Source: Haberlea rhodopensis (lineage: Eukaryota; Streptophyta; Magnoliopsida; Lamiales; Gesneriaceae). Taken from it: a stretch of 64,000 nt of DNA. Shown here one piece after another: positions 1 to 12,958 of this stretch (position 1 is the stretch's first letter; each line of letters starts with the position of its first letter). The notes under the pieces are model-generated. The model had not been told where the DNA came from. It worked only from the letters and a program-made list of their open reading frames with translations, and searched no databases. The DNA lies in NCBI GenBank assembly GCA_907163345.1, contig CAJQUN010000407.1, positions 186,001 through 250,000 of the forward strand. The letters run 5' to 3'. The position numbers and the translations under genes are program-made.

Positions 1-479
1 AATTGAGGGAAGAACATCTATGCAAATGGAGTTCTAGCAAGTTAGGAAGGAGGAATCCCTTTTTCTTCAAGAATTTGAAGGACTAGAAGCTTGGGAAGTG
101 GATTCAGTGTGGAGTGCTTGGGTCTACAAGGGTATGAACCTATTCTTATCTATATTTAGTTGAAATTTGTCGAATTTGGGTCGAATTATAGGAAAAAGCA
201 TGAAGTTGTTGATGTCTTTTGTTAAAACAGAATCTGCAAAATCTTTGGGGTTTTTCAAGTAGATAGTTCCGAATTTTCGACTTACATAGCTTCCGAATCT
301 GACATTGAGTCCCAAACAAAAGTTATTGATAATTGAGTCGTATTTTTGTGATTAACATTTGAGGCAATTTGGACTTAAGATGACTGAGATATGCTCATTC
401 TTACAAAGAGTGCCAGTTTTGGCTCTGCATGTGCTGAAAATGCACATGCATGTGCTGAAAATGGACATGCAGTGTAGAA
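1..479 (+). repeat. 5' LTR fragment of element O
   Basis: This segment aligns base for base with about 13391-13855 inside the 3' LTR of element O, with scattered substitutions and an extra tandem copy of a roughly 21-base unit near 430-465. Similarity stops at about 479, where the sequence jumps to a piece not found in the LTR. The rest of the 5' LTR, the PBS and most of gag are therefore deleted. Confidence 0.85.
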
Positions 480-561
480 TTCCACAGTTACCTCTGGGAA
501 CTATGTCTTCTCCCCTGGGTCCTTTCCAGCAGGATCCTCCACCGCACCAGCTGCAGACAAG
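480..561 (+). other. Scrap of element O internal sequence left of element A
   Basis: These 82 bases lie between the truncated O LTR and the start of element A and match neither. One frame is rich in Pro and Gln, as in the linker regions of plant gypsy gag, so it is probably a gag remnant. That is inference only, because no diagnostic motif is present. Confidence 0.35.
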
Positions 562-3500
562 TGTAAGGCCCCAACACTTAAACTCGGCATTAGTTCATTT
601 ATGACGTCGTATGTGTGTACATTTTTTTTTTCATTTTCTTTTCATTCTTTAAAAAGAATCATTACATGTTTCTCATAATCCCATGACATAAATAATGTTC
701 AACATTATTTGATCATCTCTACCAACAAATAGACTCAAGGATTTCACCCATTACCATCCCCATTACACCACTTTTACATTGTGGGTTTTTATAAAATTTG
801 GGCAGAGTCTCCCAATAAACTGAGCTATCCGGAAATAAAAACACATCACATAACATATATCCCGACCAGGGACAACACAATACTAAACAGAATACAGAAA
901 CACAAGTAAATTCCCAGCCAGGGAAGACACCACACTAATAAGACAACAAAAGTGGGTTTCAACACCCTTATACAGTCCATATACAGATACAAGTGCTCAC
1001 AGAAGAGCAACGAATAACGGATACTCATCCGGATGCATAATTAGTATATATATATATACCAACCGCTCAATCTCGTATATCGGCTCAATCTCATACTACG
1101 TTTCTGGAAGTATTATCCAACAAGGTTCGAGCCTAGCACTCCAAGGAAGCATCATACCTATTGTACCTATTTCAACAGAAACAGCCCCCACACAGGGTGA
1201 GTACACTCCCACTCAATATTCAATCACAAATCAACATACAAAATCATAATGCAATAATTTAGATTATTCAAAACTCATAAAATATACTCCCTGTACAATT
1301 CCGAATTTGTATAGCTTCCACATACTGTTCCTGTTTCAAACTCACGCACTTCATAATGTCAAGTTTAGTATTGTCACTAAAAATGTAATACTCAACAACG
1401 CTTATGAATTCAATACAATGACAATATATTATTTATGCTCAAACATAAATAGTTCAACATCAATGTAAACCTGGTTATCCCAATGTAAACCTGGTTATCC
1501 CACTATCTCATTCTCGATATTTTCTCATATCGTCCACGCCCACGGCATCACTACTCAACAAGTAAAATCCGATCACGTACCACTACGTGTCCCCCATAAC
1601 TCGTATATGAAACACAATTATTAAAGTCAAACACTTACCTGAATCATCATATTCAAAATTGCATGTATACATGAATGTATAGATACTAGATATACCTGGT
1701 CGTACGTCACCACGTACCTTATAGTAGACAACATGAACAAGCTATCATCAACGTCCGAAGTCTCCTATAGAGTCTATATCGAATATCAATTCAATATTAG
1801 TTCATAATCCAAACAATGAATATCCATCAATAGTTCTTACTTTCATTTCCATATCACAAATCAATAACTCAATATTATGAATCAAATCATAATCAATACT
1901 TTGATACACACATCCTCACATTAATCATGATATTTCATTGGTGATACAAAACCCCATTTTCTCCCACCATCCTCTACATCACACACATGATGCAGGATAC
2001 ACACACCCATACGTGCAAGATCACGCCCAACTCACATAGCAGTTCACTAGACACACAAGTTCAACAGAGGGAAAGGAAGTGCAAGGGTGTATGCATAATA
2101 ATATCCAACTAGTGTCTAACTAAAACAATCCAATTAAGCCAATTAACATGTTCCAAACATTCAAACCCACACCGAGGTGATTCAAACCAAGACATGAAAG
2201 AAAGGATCCATGAAGATACAAGATTCTACCCTTTTAAATCTAATTCCCTTAATCCCAACATAAAGTCATTTATTGATTAAATTCAACTTTAACAATTTAA
2301 AGATGCATTGGATTCCAAAATTCTTGATTTAGAACATTTAAGATTTGAAACTCAATAAAGTGACATAAATCATTAATACATGCTATGCTATCCATTTGAG
2401 CATAAATATCACCATAACTCTATTCCATGTTATAATACATACTAGCATGCATCTAACCCATTTATTTACACACTACACATGCTTCCAATTGTAACACATC
2501 TCATACCATAGCCCAACACCCACCAAATATCACAATGGCTACAAGCCATAAAAGTTAGACATTTTTCACCCCACTAACAAGACTTAGACCCACACTTGAA
2601 TCTCATTTAAGCCTATTAACAAACACATTCCATGCATGATTTTAATCTTCATCTGTTAACCAATAATAATACTAAGCCAAGACATATTCCACAATTTATT
2701 TTCAACAATTAACCATTCAATAAAGTGAGCCCCAATTAACTTCCAACAATAAAAAACATTCCACATGCTATACCATTCCAAATTATAATGTTCATACTCA
2801 AATTATAGCCACATTATCAAAACACCATTTCACCCCAAGCCACAACATATACACACATTTTTAGAAGTTTTATACATTAATCAACAAACGATGGAGTGCA
2901 CATTTTCTCGAACAAACTTCACTTACACCATACTACAAGCTAGACACACACACATACACGAAGAACACACTCACGCACACACACTGCTGCACACACACGA
3001 ACACAAATTAGCAAACCCTTCCAAACTGCTAGTAAGAATCGAACCAAAGCTTCATCAAAATTCGAGGGATTTCAGGGGAATAACAACTGAAGGATGAGGA
3101 GGATTACCAACAAAAATATTGGAAGAAAATCTCCCCAAAATCGGATGAATTTGGAAATTCGAATCGCTGCGCTTCCTTGCAAGATCCGAACGCAATCTGC
3201 GACGAAACTTCATTTTCTTGCCATGGAAAGATGCGCCTGGAAGAGACGAAGACGATGGTGGTTCGGACGCGCCGGAAGGAGGTCCGACGGTGTTGTGTGC
3301 GCGACTTTAGTGGCGAGGGGTCGGGCAGCAGCGAAGAAAAAGATAGAGGATCGGGTTTTAGTGCGTGTATTTACACGTTTTACTATGTGTCCCCAAAATG
3401 CCCAACAAAACATAATTATATTTGTATCTTGGCCCGGTTTTGTACATCGAAGTGTCGCCGGTGCACTGATGTATTATTTATAGACAATGATTGAGATTAT

Positions 3501-3731
3501 ACACACTCCAAAAACCCAAAACTTAAATTCTTCATTTTAATTAACTTATCTCTAAAATATTATCGGAGTATATTTTACAATCTCAAAATATTTTATGATC
3601 CGATTAACTTGCCAGTTGACCTTCACTTGGTTAATTCCACTTCTAGTTAATTAATTCTAAAATTAATTATGAATAAAAATCCAAATCATATTTAGTCCAA
3701 CAAACGATTATTAATAAATCTGGAAATCACA
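562..3731 (-). repeat. 3' LTR of element A
   Basis: On the minus strand this LTR starts TGTGATTTCC next to the PPT and ends GGGGCCTTACA, with standard TG...CA ends. Positions 562-2910 match 6771-9088 closely; the right copy lacks about 40 bases corresponding to 2068-2107. Positions 2911-3731 have no partner because the 5' LTR is truncated. A locally GC-richer stretch near 3160-3340 and CA-rich runs near 2940-3005 lie in the unpaired part. A direct 20-base duplication (1464-1503) is present in both LTRs. Short frames inside it show no protein features. Confidence 0.85.
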
Positions 3732-3766
3732 ATTCTCCCCAACATATAAAATTTCGTCCTCGAAAT
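3732..3766 (-). promoter_or_regulatory. Polypurine tract and conserved hairpin motif of element A
   Basis: On the minus strand the purine-rich GTTGGGGAGAAT directly precedes the 3' LTR. ATTTCGAGGACGAAAT lies just upstream (3751-3766). The same 16 bases precede the PPT in elements B, C, E and O. Confidence 0.8.
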
Positions 3767-5394
3767 TTCAACGCATGCTTATCATAAAAGCCAACTGTAA
3801 AATTTACGTACCCTATATAGCTCGATATAGTGACTTTATCATCTGTAGGATGACAGTCATCGGAATCATCGTGGCTCACACATGTGCCCCATTGCACCAA
3901 CGATCGCAAGAAGTGTTTAACCGTCCAGCTTCTTTGTCATATCTCACTACCTGTGTACTTTCATCGACACAATTCCATTGCACAATCTTATTTCCCATCA
4001 TATACTTTCATCACAGTACCCATCATATAATCTCGTTAAATCATTCAATCCATGCTTTCATGTATATTCAAGAATATATGACAATACACCAACATTTATC
4101 TTAATTAACTTCATACCTGTGTCGTTGCAAATGTATGCAACTTATCCCCACGTCATCACATCATCCGTATGAAGTAACGGTACTCTTGAGCCTTTACGCA
4201 TCAATCTTTCATATATCATCTCTTGGCTATTATCTGGTGCAAGGTAATGACTAGAAAATCCATTAGTCATTCTCGCATACGTATATACACATTATACACA
4301 CCAACAACCACAGACCATCAGCATCGAATCATGATAAATGGCTTAACACCAATATTTTCATGTCACGATTATACTCATCTAACCACAAGGCATCAACATC
4401 AATATCGAATAGTTCGTAACATACCTTTGTAGATGGAATCATCTACAATACACAATGGCACCATAATATCATGTTAAGCACAACACTCACATACTCTTAA
4501 GTATCAACATTTCCACATTACTTCACCCAATTATTATCTGTCATAGGACAAGTAGAAAATAATCTCGTTAGTATTTCTCAAATACTAGTAACATAACACG
4601 TACCTTGTCATTTACGCATTTCGATATTCATAATGTTTCTGTCATCAAACATTAATTCCCTGCATCAGAAGTTTCTCGTAGTTCTATACACAACATGCTA
4701 CTGCACACTATTACATAGGGTGATTGAAATTTAACATAAGAATCAATTGCATGCTTCAATGACGCAATTTATATCAATCTTTAACTCATCCTCGAAACAT
4801 AAAAATTCATTAATCATGAATGTTCACAATGATTACATGTCCACACGACATTCGTAGTAATCACGCGTCATCCCGCAACATACTCATGTCATCCCGTGAC
4901 ACGCTCATTAACCTCATGTCTATCTGATGGTATTCCATTCAACATAATAGGTGATTAATCAATTATTAATCCTACCACATACAAAACTAGCATGCTTTCA
5001 CAACAATAATTATCGTCACAAGATGATTAACATCTATTTTCAATATCTCATCACTACACATCGTAGATATGAGAGTGTTATCACAGAGGTTACACCCCTT
5101 CTTGCCTTATTAACGCAACAAAATATGAATGACACATCTAGGTTCCACTTCAATTCCATTATCAACTTTTCTACATGTACATGATTTCAAAATCAATATA
5201 AATCAACAAAATAACTCGAATCAGCATATATCAATATGTTCAACCAACTGAAACGGTTACCTCGATACTTCGTCCTCCTGGATCGATCCAATATCTTCTT
5301 GGGCCTAAATCACATATACCCAATGAGCAATAACATAACTGTACATAGCACACCTTATATTGCCATCTGCAATCAAAGCATCATCAATACTCAT

Positions 5395-5585
5395 TGCTAA
5401 CACAATTGCAATACAACGGCATTCATCGCTAATCACAATAGCGGTACTAAAAATATTCATTGCTAACACAATAGCAATGCATCGATCTTCATCGCCCTAC
5501 GGCGGTACATAATACTCATCGCCAATCGACACAACGGAATGCCTCATCGCTATAGATGTGTCTGGCGGCATGAATCATTGCCCAT
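5395..5585 (-). repeat. Hairpin-type repeats in element A
   Basis: On the minus strand the sequence reads as successive units opening AGCGATGA or GGCGATGA and closing CCGCT or CCGCC after roughly 10-15 bases. AGCAATG variants also occur. Opening and closing bases match each other (A with T, G with C). The larger array in element E, 19625-20620, is of the same kind. Confidence 0.55.
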
Positions 5586-5864
5586 CATCATAGAAAAGGT
5601 ACATAAATAAATAAATGCATGAATCTTAGTTAAGTATACTTCCTGGTTAAACACATTAACCCACTTTTGTTGTCCCTGTTTCAAATATTCATGCACGTAA
5701 TCATTAGATCTTAACGTAATTGATTAACATCATAGCATCATATGGTATCTTACCACGTCGTAAACATCATAACGTCATATGGCATCTTTCCATATCGTAA
5801 CATCATAACATCTTATGGCATCTTACCATATTATAAACATCATAACATTATATGGCATCTTACC

Positions 5865-6375
5865 ACATCATAAACATCGTATGGCCTCTTACCATATGGG
5901 CATCTTACCCTGTGGCATCTTACCACATCATAAACATCGTATGGCATCTTACCATATGTGCATCTTACCCTGTGGCATCTTACCACATCATAAACATCGT
6001 ATGTCATCTTACCATATGGGCATCTTACCCTGTGGCATCTTACCACATCATAAACATCGTATGGCATCTTACCATATGGGCATCTTACCCTTTGGCATCT
6101 TATCATATCATAAACATCGTATGGCATCTTACCATATGGGCATCTTACCCTGTGGTATCTTACCACATCATAAACATCGTATGGCATCTTACCATATGGG
6201 CATCTTACCCTATGGTATCTTACCACATCATAAACATCGTATGGCATCTTACCATATGGGCATCTTACCCTGTGGTATCTTACCACATCATAAACATCGT
6301 ATGGCATCTTACCATATGGACATCTTACCCTGTGGTATCTTACCACATCATAAACATCATATGGCATCTTACCAT
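5865..6375. repeat. 60-base tandem repeat array, eight copies plus partial ends
   Basis: The period is exactly 60 bases from 5881 to 6360, with degenerate partial units on both sides (from about 5760). Each unit holds three GGCATCTTACC-like motifs and an ACATCATAAACATCG stretch. Because 60 is divisible by three, long frames stay open on both strands across the array. These are by-products of the repeat, not genes. Confidence 0.95.
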
Positions 6376-6749
6376 ATTTCCTGTGACCTGCAACCATCAT
6401 GGTTAGCAACAATAGCCATATATGCTATGCATCAAACATTCAATACATATATGCAACAACTTGCAAGTCAATACGTATATCAAATACATGTTACCTCGGA
6501 AATATCCCTTTACCTGAATTTCTTACAAAATCAGATTCCTCGGCACATAACATAAGGAGTGCCAGACATTACTGTTAATGCCATCCTATCGCGTTTCACA
6601 CGATTCCTGCAACCACAACGGTTAGCAACACCACTTTTCATATCATAAAAGCACATAAACAACTAGTTGTGTCATACAACATTAATGCCATCATGCATAA
6701 ATATGTGCTATCAATAACTCCCTAGGCCCTTAACAGCCCCAAAGAGCAA

Positions 6750-6766
6750 CCACTGCTCTAATACCA
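6750..6766 (-). other. Primer binding site of element A (Met-tRNA type)
   Basis: The minus strand reads TGGTATTAGAGCAGTGG five bases from the 5' LTR end. It matches the initiator-Met type PBS TGGTATCAGAGC with one change, which fixes the orientation of A as minus. Confidence 0.85.
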
Positions 6767-6770
6767 CTAA

Positions 6771-9088
6771 TGTAAGGCCCCAACACTTTAACTCGTCATT
6801 AGTTCATTTATGACGTCGTATGTGTGTAAATTTTTTTTTTTTCATTTTCTTTTCATTCTTTAAAAAGAATCATTACATGTTTCCCATAATCCCATGACAT
6901 AAATAATGTTCAACATTATTTGATCATCTCTACCAACAAATAGACTCAAGGATTTCACCCATTACCATCCCCATTACACCACTTTTACATTGTGGGTTTT
7001 TATAAAAATTTGGGCAGAGTCTCCCCATAAACTGAGTTATCCGGAAATAAAAACACATCACATAACATAACTCCCGACCAGGGACAACACAATACTAAAC
7101 AGAATACATAAACACAAGTAAATTCCCAGCCAGGGAAGACACCACACTAATAAGACAACAAAAGTGGGTTTCAACACCCTTATACAGTCCATATACAGAT
7201 ACAAGTGCTCACAGAAGAGCAACGAATAACGGATACTCATCCGGATGCATAATTAGTATATATATATATATATATACCAACCGCTCAATCTCGTATATCG
7301 GCTCAATCTCATACTACGCTTCTGGAAGCATTATCCAACAAGGTTCGAGCCTAGCACTCCAAGGCAGCAACATACATGTTGTACCTGTTTCAACAGAAAC
7401 AACCCCCACACAGGGTGAGCACACTCCCACTCAATATTCAATCACAAATCAACATACAAAATCATAATGCATTAATTTAGATTATTCAAAACTCATAAAA
7501 TATACTCCCTATACAATTCCGAATTTGTATAGCTTCCACACACTATTCCTGTTTCAAACTCACGCGCTTCATAATGTCAAGTTTAGTATTGTCACTGAAA
7601 ACGTAATACTCAACAACGCTTATGAAGTCAATACAATGACAATATATTATCTATGCTCAAACATAAATAGTTCAACATCAATGTAAACCTGGTTATCCCA
7701 ATGTAAACCTGGTTATCCCACTATCTCATTCTCGATATTTTCTCATATCGCCCATGCCCACGGCATCACTACTCAACAAGTAAAATCGGATCATGTACCA
7801 CTACGTGTCCCCCATAACTCGTATATGAAACTCAATTATTAAAGTCAAACACTTACCTGAATCATCATATTCAAACTTGCATGTATACATGAATGTATAG
7901 ATACTAGATATACCTGCTCGTACGCCACCACGTACCTTATAGTAGACAACATGAACAAGTTATCATCAACGTCCGAAGTCTCCTATAGAGTCTATATCGA
8001 ATATCAATTCAATATTAGTTCATAATCCAAACAATGAATATCCATCAATAGTTCTTACTTTCATTTCCATATCACAAATCAATAACTCAATATTATGAAT
8101 CAAATCATAATCAATACTTTGATACACACATCCTCACATGAATCATGATATTTCATTGGTGATGCAAAACCCCATTTTCTCCCACCATCCTCTACATCAC
8201 ACACATGATGCAGGATACACACACCCATACGTGCAAGATCACGCCCAACTCACATAGCAGTTCACTAGACACACAAGTTCAACAGACTAGTGTCTAACTA
8301 AAACAATCCAATTAAGCCAATTAACATGTTCCAAACATTCAAACCCACACCGAGGTGATTCAAACCAAGACATGAAAGAAAGGATCCATGAAGATACAAG
8401 ATTCTACCCTTTTAAATCTAATTCCCTTAATCCCAACATAAAGTCATTTATTGATTAAATTCGACTTTAACAATTTAAAGATGCATTGGATTCCAAAATT
8501 CTTGATTTAGAACTATTAAGATTTGAAACTCAATAAAGTGACATAAATCATTAATACATGCTATGCTATCCATTTGAGCATAAATATCACCATAACTCTA
8601 TTCCATGTTATAATACATACTAGCATGCATCTAACCCATTTATTTACACACTACACATGCTTCCAATTGTAACACATCGCATATCATAGCCCAACACCCA
8701 CCAAATATCACAATGGCTACAAGCCATAAAAGTTAGTCATTTTTCACCCCACTCACAAGACTTAGACCCACACTTGAATCTCATTTAAGCCTATTAACAA
8801 ACACATTCCATGCATGATTTTAATCTTCATCTTTTAACCAATAATAATACTAAGCCAAGACATATTCCACAATTTATTTTCAACAATTAACCATTCAATA
8901 AAGTGAGCCCCAATTAACTTCCAACAATAAAAAACATTCCACATGCTATCCCATTCCAAATTATAATGTTCATACTCAAATTATAGCCACATTATCAAAA
9001 CACCATTTCACCCCAAGCCACAACATATACACACATTTTTAGAAGTTTTATACATTAATCAACAAACGATGGAGTGCACATTTTCTCG
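6771..9088 (-). repeat. 5' LTR of element A, truncated
   Basis: It matches 562-2910. The outer about 820 bases are missing, and the sequence switches at 9088/9089 into element O gag. The bases TCGAA are shared by both sides of the breakpoint, consistent with a microhomology-type deletion. Confidence 0.85.
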
Positions 9089-9532
9089 AAACTGGACATC
9101 ACAACAAGGCCACGTCAGTTTCATAAGCAACAAAGTTTCAAGCCAAAGGGTAAGAAGTTCAAGAAATTTAAATCCAGCACATCAAGCTCCAGTGGTTTGT
9201 GGGGTTCTGGAGGAGTACCGCCTTCTTGTGTTCCTTCTGCATTTTGTGGAGGCAAACATCCCACTGACCAGTGTTTAGGAGTGAAAGGAACTTTTCACAG
9301 TTGTGGGCAGACAGGACATTATGCACGAGCATGTCCGTTGCGTAACAAGGAACCAGTGCAGCTACAGCAGCCGAGGCCTCAAGCTAGGGGTAATTTCCAG
9401 GGTGGTTCTCAGTTTAGACCTTCACAGTCATTTCAGCAGTCCAACTACCCGCAAGTTAGGTGTGCTGCTCCGTCTACCTTTCCAGGTCCACAGCAAGCAC
9501 AAGTTTATGCTTTGACCGAGAATCAAGCCTGA
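9089..9532 (+). pseudogene. gag: Element O gag C-terminus with damaged zinc knuckle
   Basis: This is the C-terminal part of a chromovirus gag (nucleocapsid), which binds element RNA in the virus-like particle. The frame is rich in Lys, Ser, Gln and Pro. It carries a knuckle ending CGQTGHYARAC, in which the last three CCHC ligands (Cys, His, Cys) are present but the first Cys position is Phe (TTT). A second Cys-rich stretch lies just upstream. The N-terminal half of gag is gone, deleted with the truncated end of element A. The frame ends at a stop at 9530-9532, before the protease. Confidence 0.75.
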
Positions 9533-9874
9533 GAGGCGCCTGGAGGTGTAATTGCAGGTAACTGTATTATTTTCGGTATTACAACACGAGTTCTGTTCGA
9601 TACAGGAGCATCGCATTCATTCATTTCATTCAGATTTGTCAATGAACATAATCTAGAAACTGTATCACTGCATGAAACTTCTACTGTATCTACACCACCT
9701 GGTAGGATTATTCTATCTAGCTATATTGTGCTGAACTGCATACTTCAGTTTGAAGAAAGTATTATGATTACCAATTTGATGGTTTTACCTATGAACGACT
9801 TCAATTGTATTATTGGTATGGATACTCTCACAAACTATCGAGCTACTTTTTATTGTTTTAAGGGTGTGGTTTGA
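9533..9874 (+). pseudogene. Element O aspartic protease domain
   Basis: Retroviral-type aspartic protease that would cleave the Gag-Pol polyprotein. The catalytic motif DTGASHSF starts at 9599, and a downstream IIGMD-like segment corresponds to the second conserved block of the domain. An upstream stop (9530-9532) separates it from gag, and a TGA near 9872 separates it from RT. In intact chromoviruses these run together, so the stops mark decay. Confidence 0.75.
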
Positions 9875-9889
9875 TTTCGACCTTATCAT

Positions 9890-11412
9890 GGCCCCAAATG
9901 GAATTTCCATGGCCGAGGATCGCAAGCTAAAATACTGTTGGTATTAGCAATGGAAATGTTCAGATTGTTATCCTTAGGAAATGAGGGATATATCATTTAT
10001 GCGATCAATGGTACAAAGAAAGAGCCGCAATTGTCAGACATCCCGGTGATAAGGGAGTTTGCAGATGCATTTCCAGATGAAATTTCAAGTTTTCCACCGG
10101 GGAGGGAGATTGATTTCAGCATCGAGTTGATGCCTGGTACCGCACCAATTTCCAAAGCACCTTATAGAATGGCACCATCCGAACTCAAAGAACTGAAAGA
10201 GCAATTTCAAGAACTTCTTGACAAATGTTATATACGACCGAGTATGTCACCTTGGGGAGCACCTGTATTTTTTGTAAAGAAGAAAGATGGTATCATGAGA
10301 ATGTGTATTGATTATAGACAGCTCAATCGTGTTACTGTCAAGAATAAATATCCATTACCCAGAATCGATGATTTGTTCGACCAGCTTCAAGGAACTTCGG
10401 TCTATTCCAAAATTGAATTATGATCAGGATATCATCAACTTCGAGTTCGGGAGGATGATATTCCTAAGACGGCTTTTCGAACCAGGTATGGACATTTTGA
10501 ATTCCTGGTAATGCCTTTTGGTCTGACGAACGCACCAGCTGTATTTATGGATATGATGAATAGAGTATTCAGACAATTCTTGGATCGATTTGTGATTGTA
10601 TTTATTGATGACATCTTGGTATACTCAAAAACCAAGAAAGACCACAAAGAACACCTACGGTTAGTGCTCCAGACTCTTCGTAAAGCTCAATTGTACGCAA
10701 AACTATCGAAATGTGAATTTTGGCTGGATCGAGTTATGTTTTTGGGACATGTGATATCTGCCCAAGGAGTTTCTGTAGACCCAAGTAAAGTGGAAGCAGT
10801 ATTAAATTGGCCAAGAGCAACAACATATGCCGGAGATTCGCAGTTTTATTGGTCTAGCAGGCTATTATAGGCGTTTTATTGAGGGATTCTCTCAAATAGC
10901 CAAGCTATCACCAAGTTGACCAAGAAAAATCAAAGTTTCATCTGGTCAGATGATTGTGAAAGTAGTTTTCAAGAGTTGAATCATAAACTGACTACAGCCC
11001 CAGTATTGGCTTTGCCATCTGGGGTGGATTTATAGTTTGTGCAGATGCATCAATTAAAGGATTGGGTTGTGTACTCATGCAACAAGGTAAGGTGATTGCT
11101 TATGTGTCAAGACAATTAAAACCTCATGAGACACGATATCATGTTCATGACCTTGAGTTGGCCGCCATCATTTTTGCTTTGAAGATATGGCGACATTACC
11201 TTTATGGGGAGCAATTCATTATCTACTATGACCGCAAGAGTTTGAAGTATATATTCACTCAGTCGGAGTTAAACATGAGGCAGAGAATATGGTTGGACCT
11301 TCTAAAAGATTTTGACTGTGAAATACAGTATCAACCAGGAAAGATGAATCGGGTGGCAGATGCGTTGAGTCGGAAAGTGCAAAATGCCATGATAGAATCC
11401 ATTCATATATGA
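9890..11412 (+). pseudogene. pol: Element O reverse transcriptase and RNase H, broken
   Basis: Reverse transcriptase followed by RNase H, which would copy the element RNA into DNA. 9938-10423 holds the RT N-terminus including the CIDYRQLN block. A stop at 10421-10423 falls right after the motif-A region, and the same frame then continues to about 10830. The catalytic FIDDIL box is at 10601-10618. A frameshift near 10835 and further shifts at 10880-11040 separate the RT thumb from RNase H. 11062-11412 holds the RNase H core (ETRYHVHDLELAA block; the DHKSL box reads DRKSL) and ends ADALSRK. The order and spacing are those of a Ty3/gypsy pol. Confidence 0.85.
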
Positions 11413-12958
11413 CAAAAATTATGATGAGTTGTGCACTTCAGGATGGACTTATCAACCACAACAGGATTATTTTATTGTGTCTGTTTTGCAAATTAAGCCA
11501 CAAATTATCTCGAGGATCAGAGAAGCTCAAGAGACGGATCCTTTTATACACCACTTAAAAGAGCTGGTAATGTCAAATCAACCTACGAGATTTAGCATAT
11601 CATCAGGAGGTTGGTTACAAATGGATAGAAGGTTGGTGATACAGAACCTAGTGGAGTTAAAAGAGGCTCTATTCCAAGAAGCTCACTGCAGTCATTTTAG
11701 TGTCCATCCAGGAAGCCGAAAATGTATCATACTTTGAGACCACATTTCTGGTGGAAAGGTATGAAGAGAGATATTGCTGATTTTGTGTCGAAATGTTTGA
11801 GTTGTCAAAAAGTCAAAGCAGAGAGAATGAGACCTGGTGGTTTACTTCATAGTTTGGAGTTACCCCAATGGAATTGGGAGCATATTGCGATGGATTTCAT
11901 GACCCATTTATCCCGATCAAACATAGGATGTGATGCAATTTCGGTTATATTGACCGATTGTCCAAATCGGCACACTTTATTCCCTTTGATCGTACCTACT
12001 GCTACAAGAAAATGACACGACTATATGTGGATAATGTAGATCGGATGCATGGAGTTCCAGTTTCTATTGTTCCCGACAGAGATCCGAGATTTGTAGCAGT
12101 TCCCAAAGTGCCATGGGTACCAGATTGGCAATGAGTACTGCCTACCATCCGCAGACAGACGGCCAGACTGAAAGAACTATTCAGACACTAGAAGATATGT
12201 TGCGTTCTATAGTGATGGATTTTGGTCGAAATTGGCAAGAATCACTACCATTAGTGGAATTCTCCTACAATAACAGTTTCCAAACAACTATCGGGATACC
12301 TCCATTTGAGGCTTTATATGGCAAGAAGTGCCGAACACCGATATGTTGGGATGAAATTGGAGAAAAACAATTGGCTCAGTCTGAAGAGATGCAAAGAAAA
12401 GTAGAATTGATTCGAAATTTTATGAAGGCATCTCAAGACAGACAAGCCAGTTATGCCAACAAAAGAAGAATACCATTAGAGTTCCAAGTTGGAGATAGAG
12501 TTTTTCTCAAAGTATCGCCTTTTCGTGGAACAATGTGTTTTGGGCGTCGAGGGAAATTGTCACCTCGATACATTGGACCTTATCAGATTCTTGAGAGGAT
12601 TGGTTTGTTGGCATACCGTTTAGCATTGCCACAGCAATTATCGTTAATTCATGATGTGTTTCATGTATCCATGCTGAGGAAGTATGAACCAGATCCATCT
12701 CATGTTCTACAGCCAGAGGAGATTGAAGTAGACAGTTCCTTGTCTTATGTTGAACAACCTGACAAGATTTTGAACAGGAAGGTGAAAGTACTACGAAATA
12801 AAACCATTCCATTGGTTTTGGTGCAATGGAGTCGTCATGGTACGGAAGAGTCGACATGGGAATTAGAGGCCAAAATGAGACAAGAATGGCCACATCTATT
12901 TGAAAATACTCTTATGTATTCCATGCCTTGTACTTATGATTATCCGATGTATCTGTAA
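11413..12958 (+). pseudogene. pol: Element O integrase with C-terminal chromodomain, broken
   Basis: Integrase would insert the DNA copy. 11429-11737 holds the linker and the His pair of the HHCC zinc finger (HCSHFSVHPG). 11722-12015 holds the Cys pair (CLSCQ) and the first core Asp (AMDFMTH). The frame is lost between about 11950 and 12110, where the second Asp region lies (DRDPRF, frame-shifted). 12113-12958 holds the last core segment (AYHPQTDGQTERT, with the catalytic Glu), the FQVGDRVFLKVSPF block and a chromodomain at about 12740-12905 ending in a WPHLF motif. Chromodomains steer chromovirus integration toward particular chromatin. The last frame is undamaged, so decay is uneven. Confidence 0.85.

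Larger units (their letters stand above)
3767..6749 (-). other. Internal domain of element A, no coding sequence recognised
   Basis: About 3 kb of AT-rich sequence, rich in CAT trinucleotides on the plus strand, with no gag, protease, RT or integrase motif in any frame. It contains hairpin-like repeats (about 5395-5585), a 60-base tandem array (5881-6360) and a leader (about 6400-6749) that matches element E 18560-18790 in opposite orientation. In an ordinary gypsy element this space would hold gag-pol. Confidence 0.7.
562..9088 (-). mobile_element. Element A: non-coding LTR retrotransposon (LARD-like) with truncated 5' LTR
   Basis: This minus-strand LTR element is inserted in the gag region of element O. 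It has a complete 3' LTR (562-3731), a PPT (3732-3743), an internal domain without recognisable gag or pol, a PBS (6750-6766) and a 5' LTR (6771-9088) that lacks about 820 bases of its start. The leader after the PBS, the hairpin-type repeats and parts of the LTR resemble element E, so A and E belong to one non-coding superfamily. The end truncation at 9088/9089 also removed part of the host gag, so no target duplication can be read. Large retrotransposon derivatives (LARDs) are the nearest known class. Confidence 0.8.

Noticed and set aside
3094..3483. Overlapping frames of 129, 105 and 67 codons in the A LTR
   Set aside because: A locally GC-richer stretch with frames on both strands and no motif. 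It lies within the LTR, whose other copy is truncated here, so conservation cannot be tested.
5815..6555. Open frames of 246, 190 and 184 codons on both strands
   Set aside because: They follow the 60-base tandem repeat of element A. The unit length is a multiple of three and lacks stops in several frames, so long frames arise without any coding selection.
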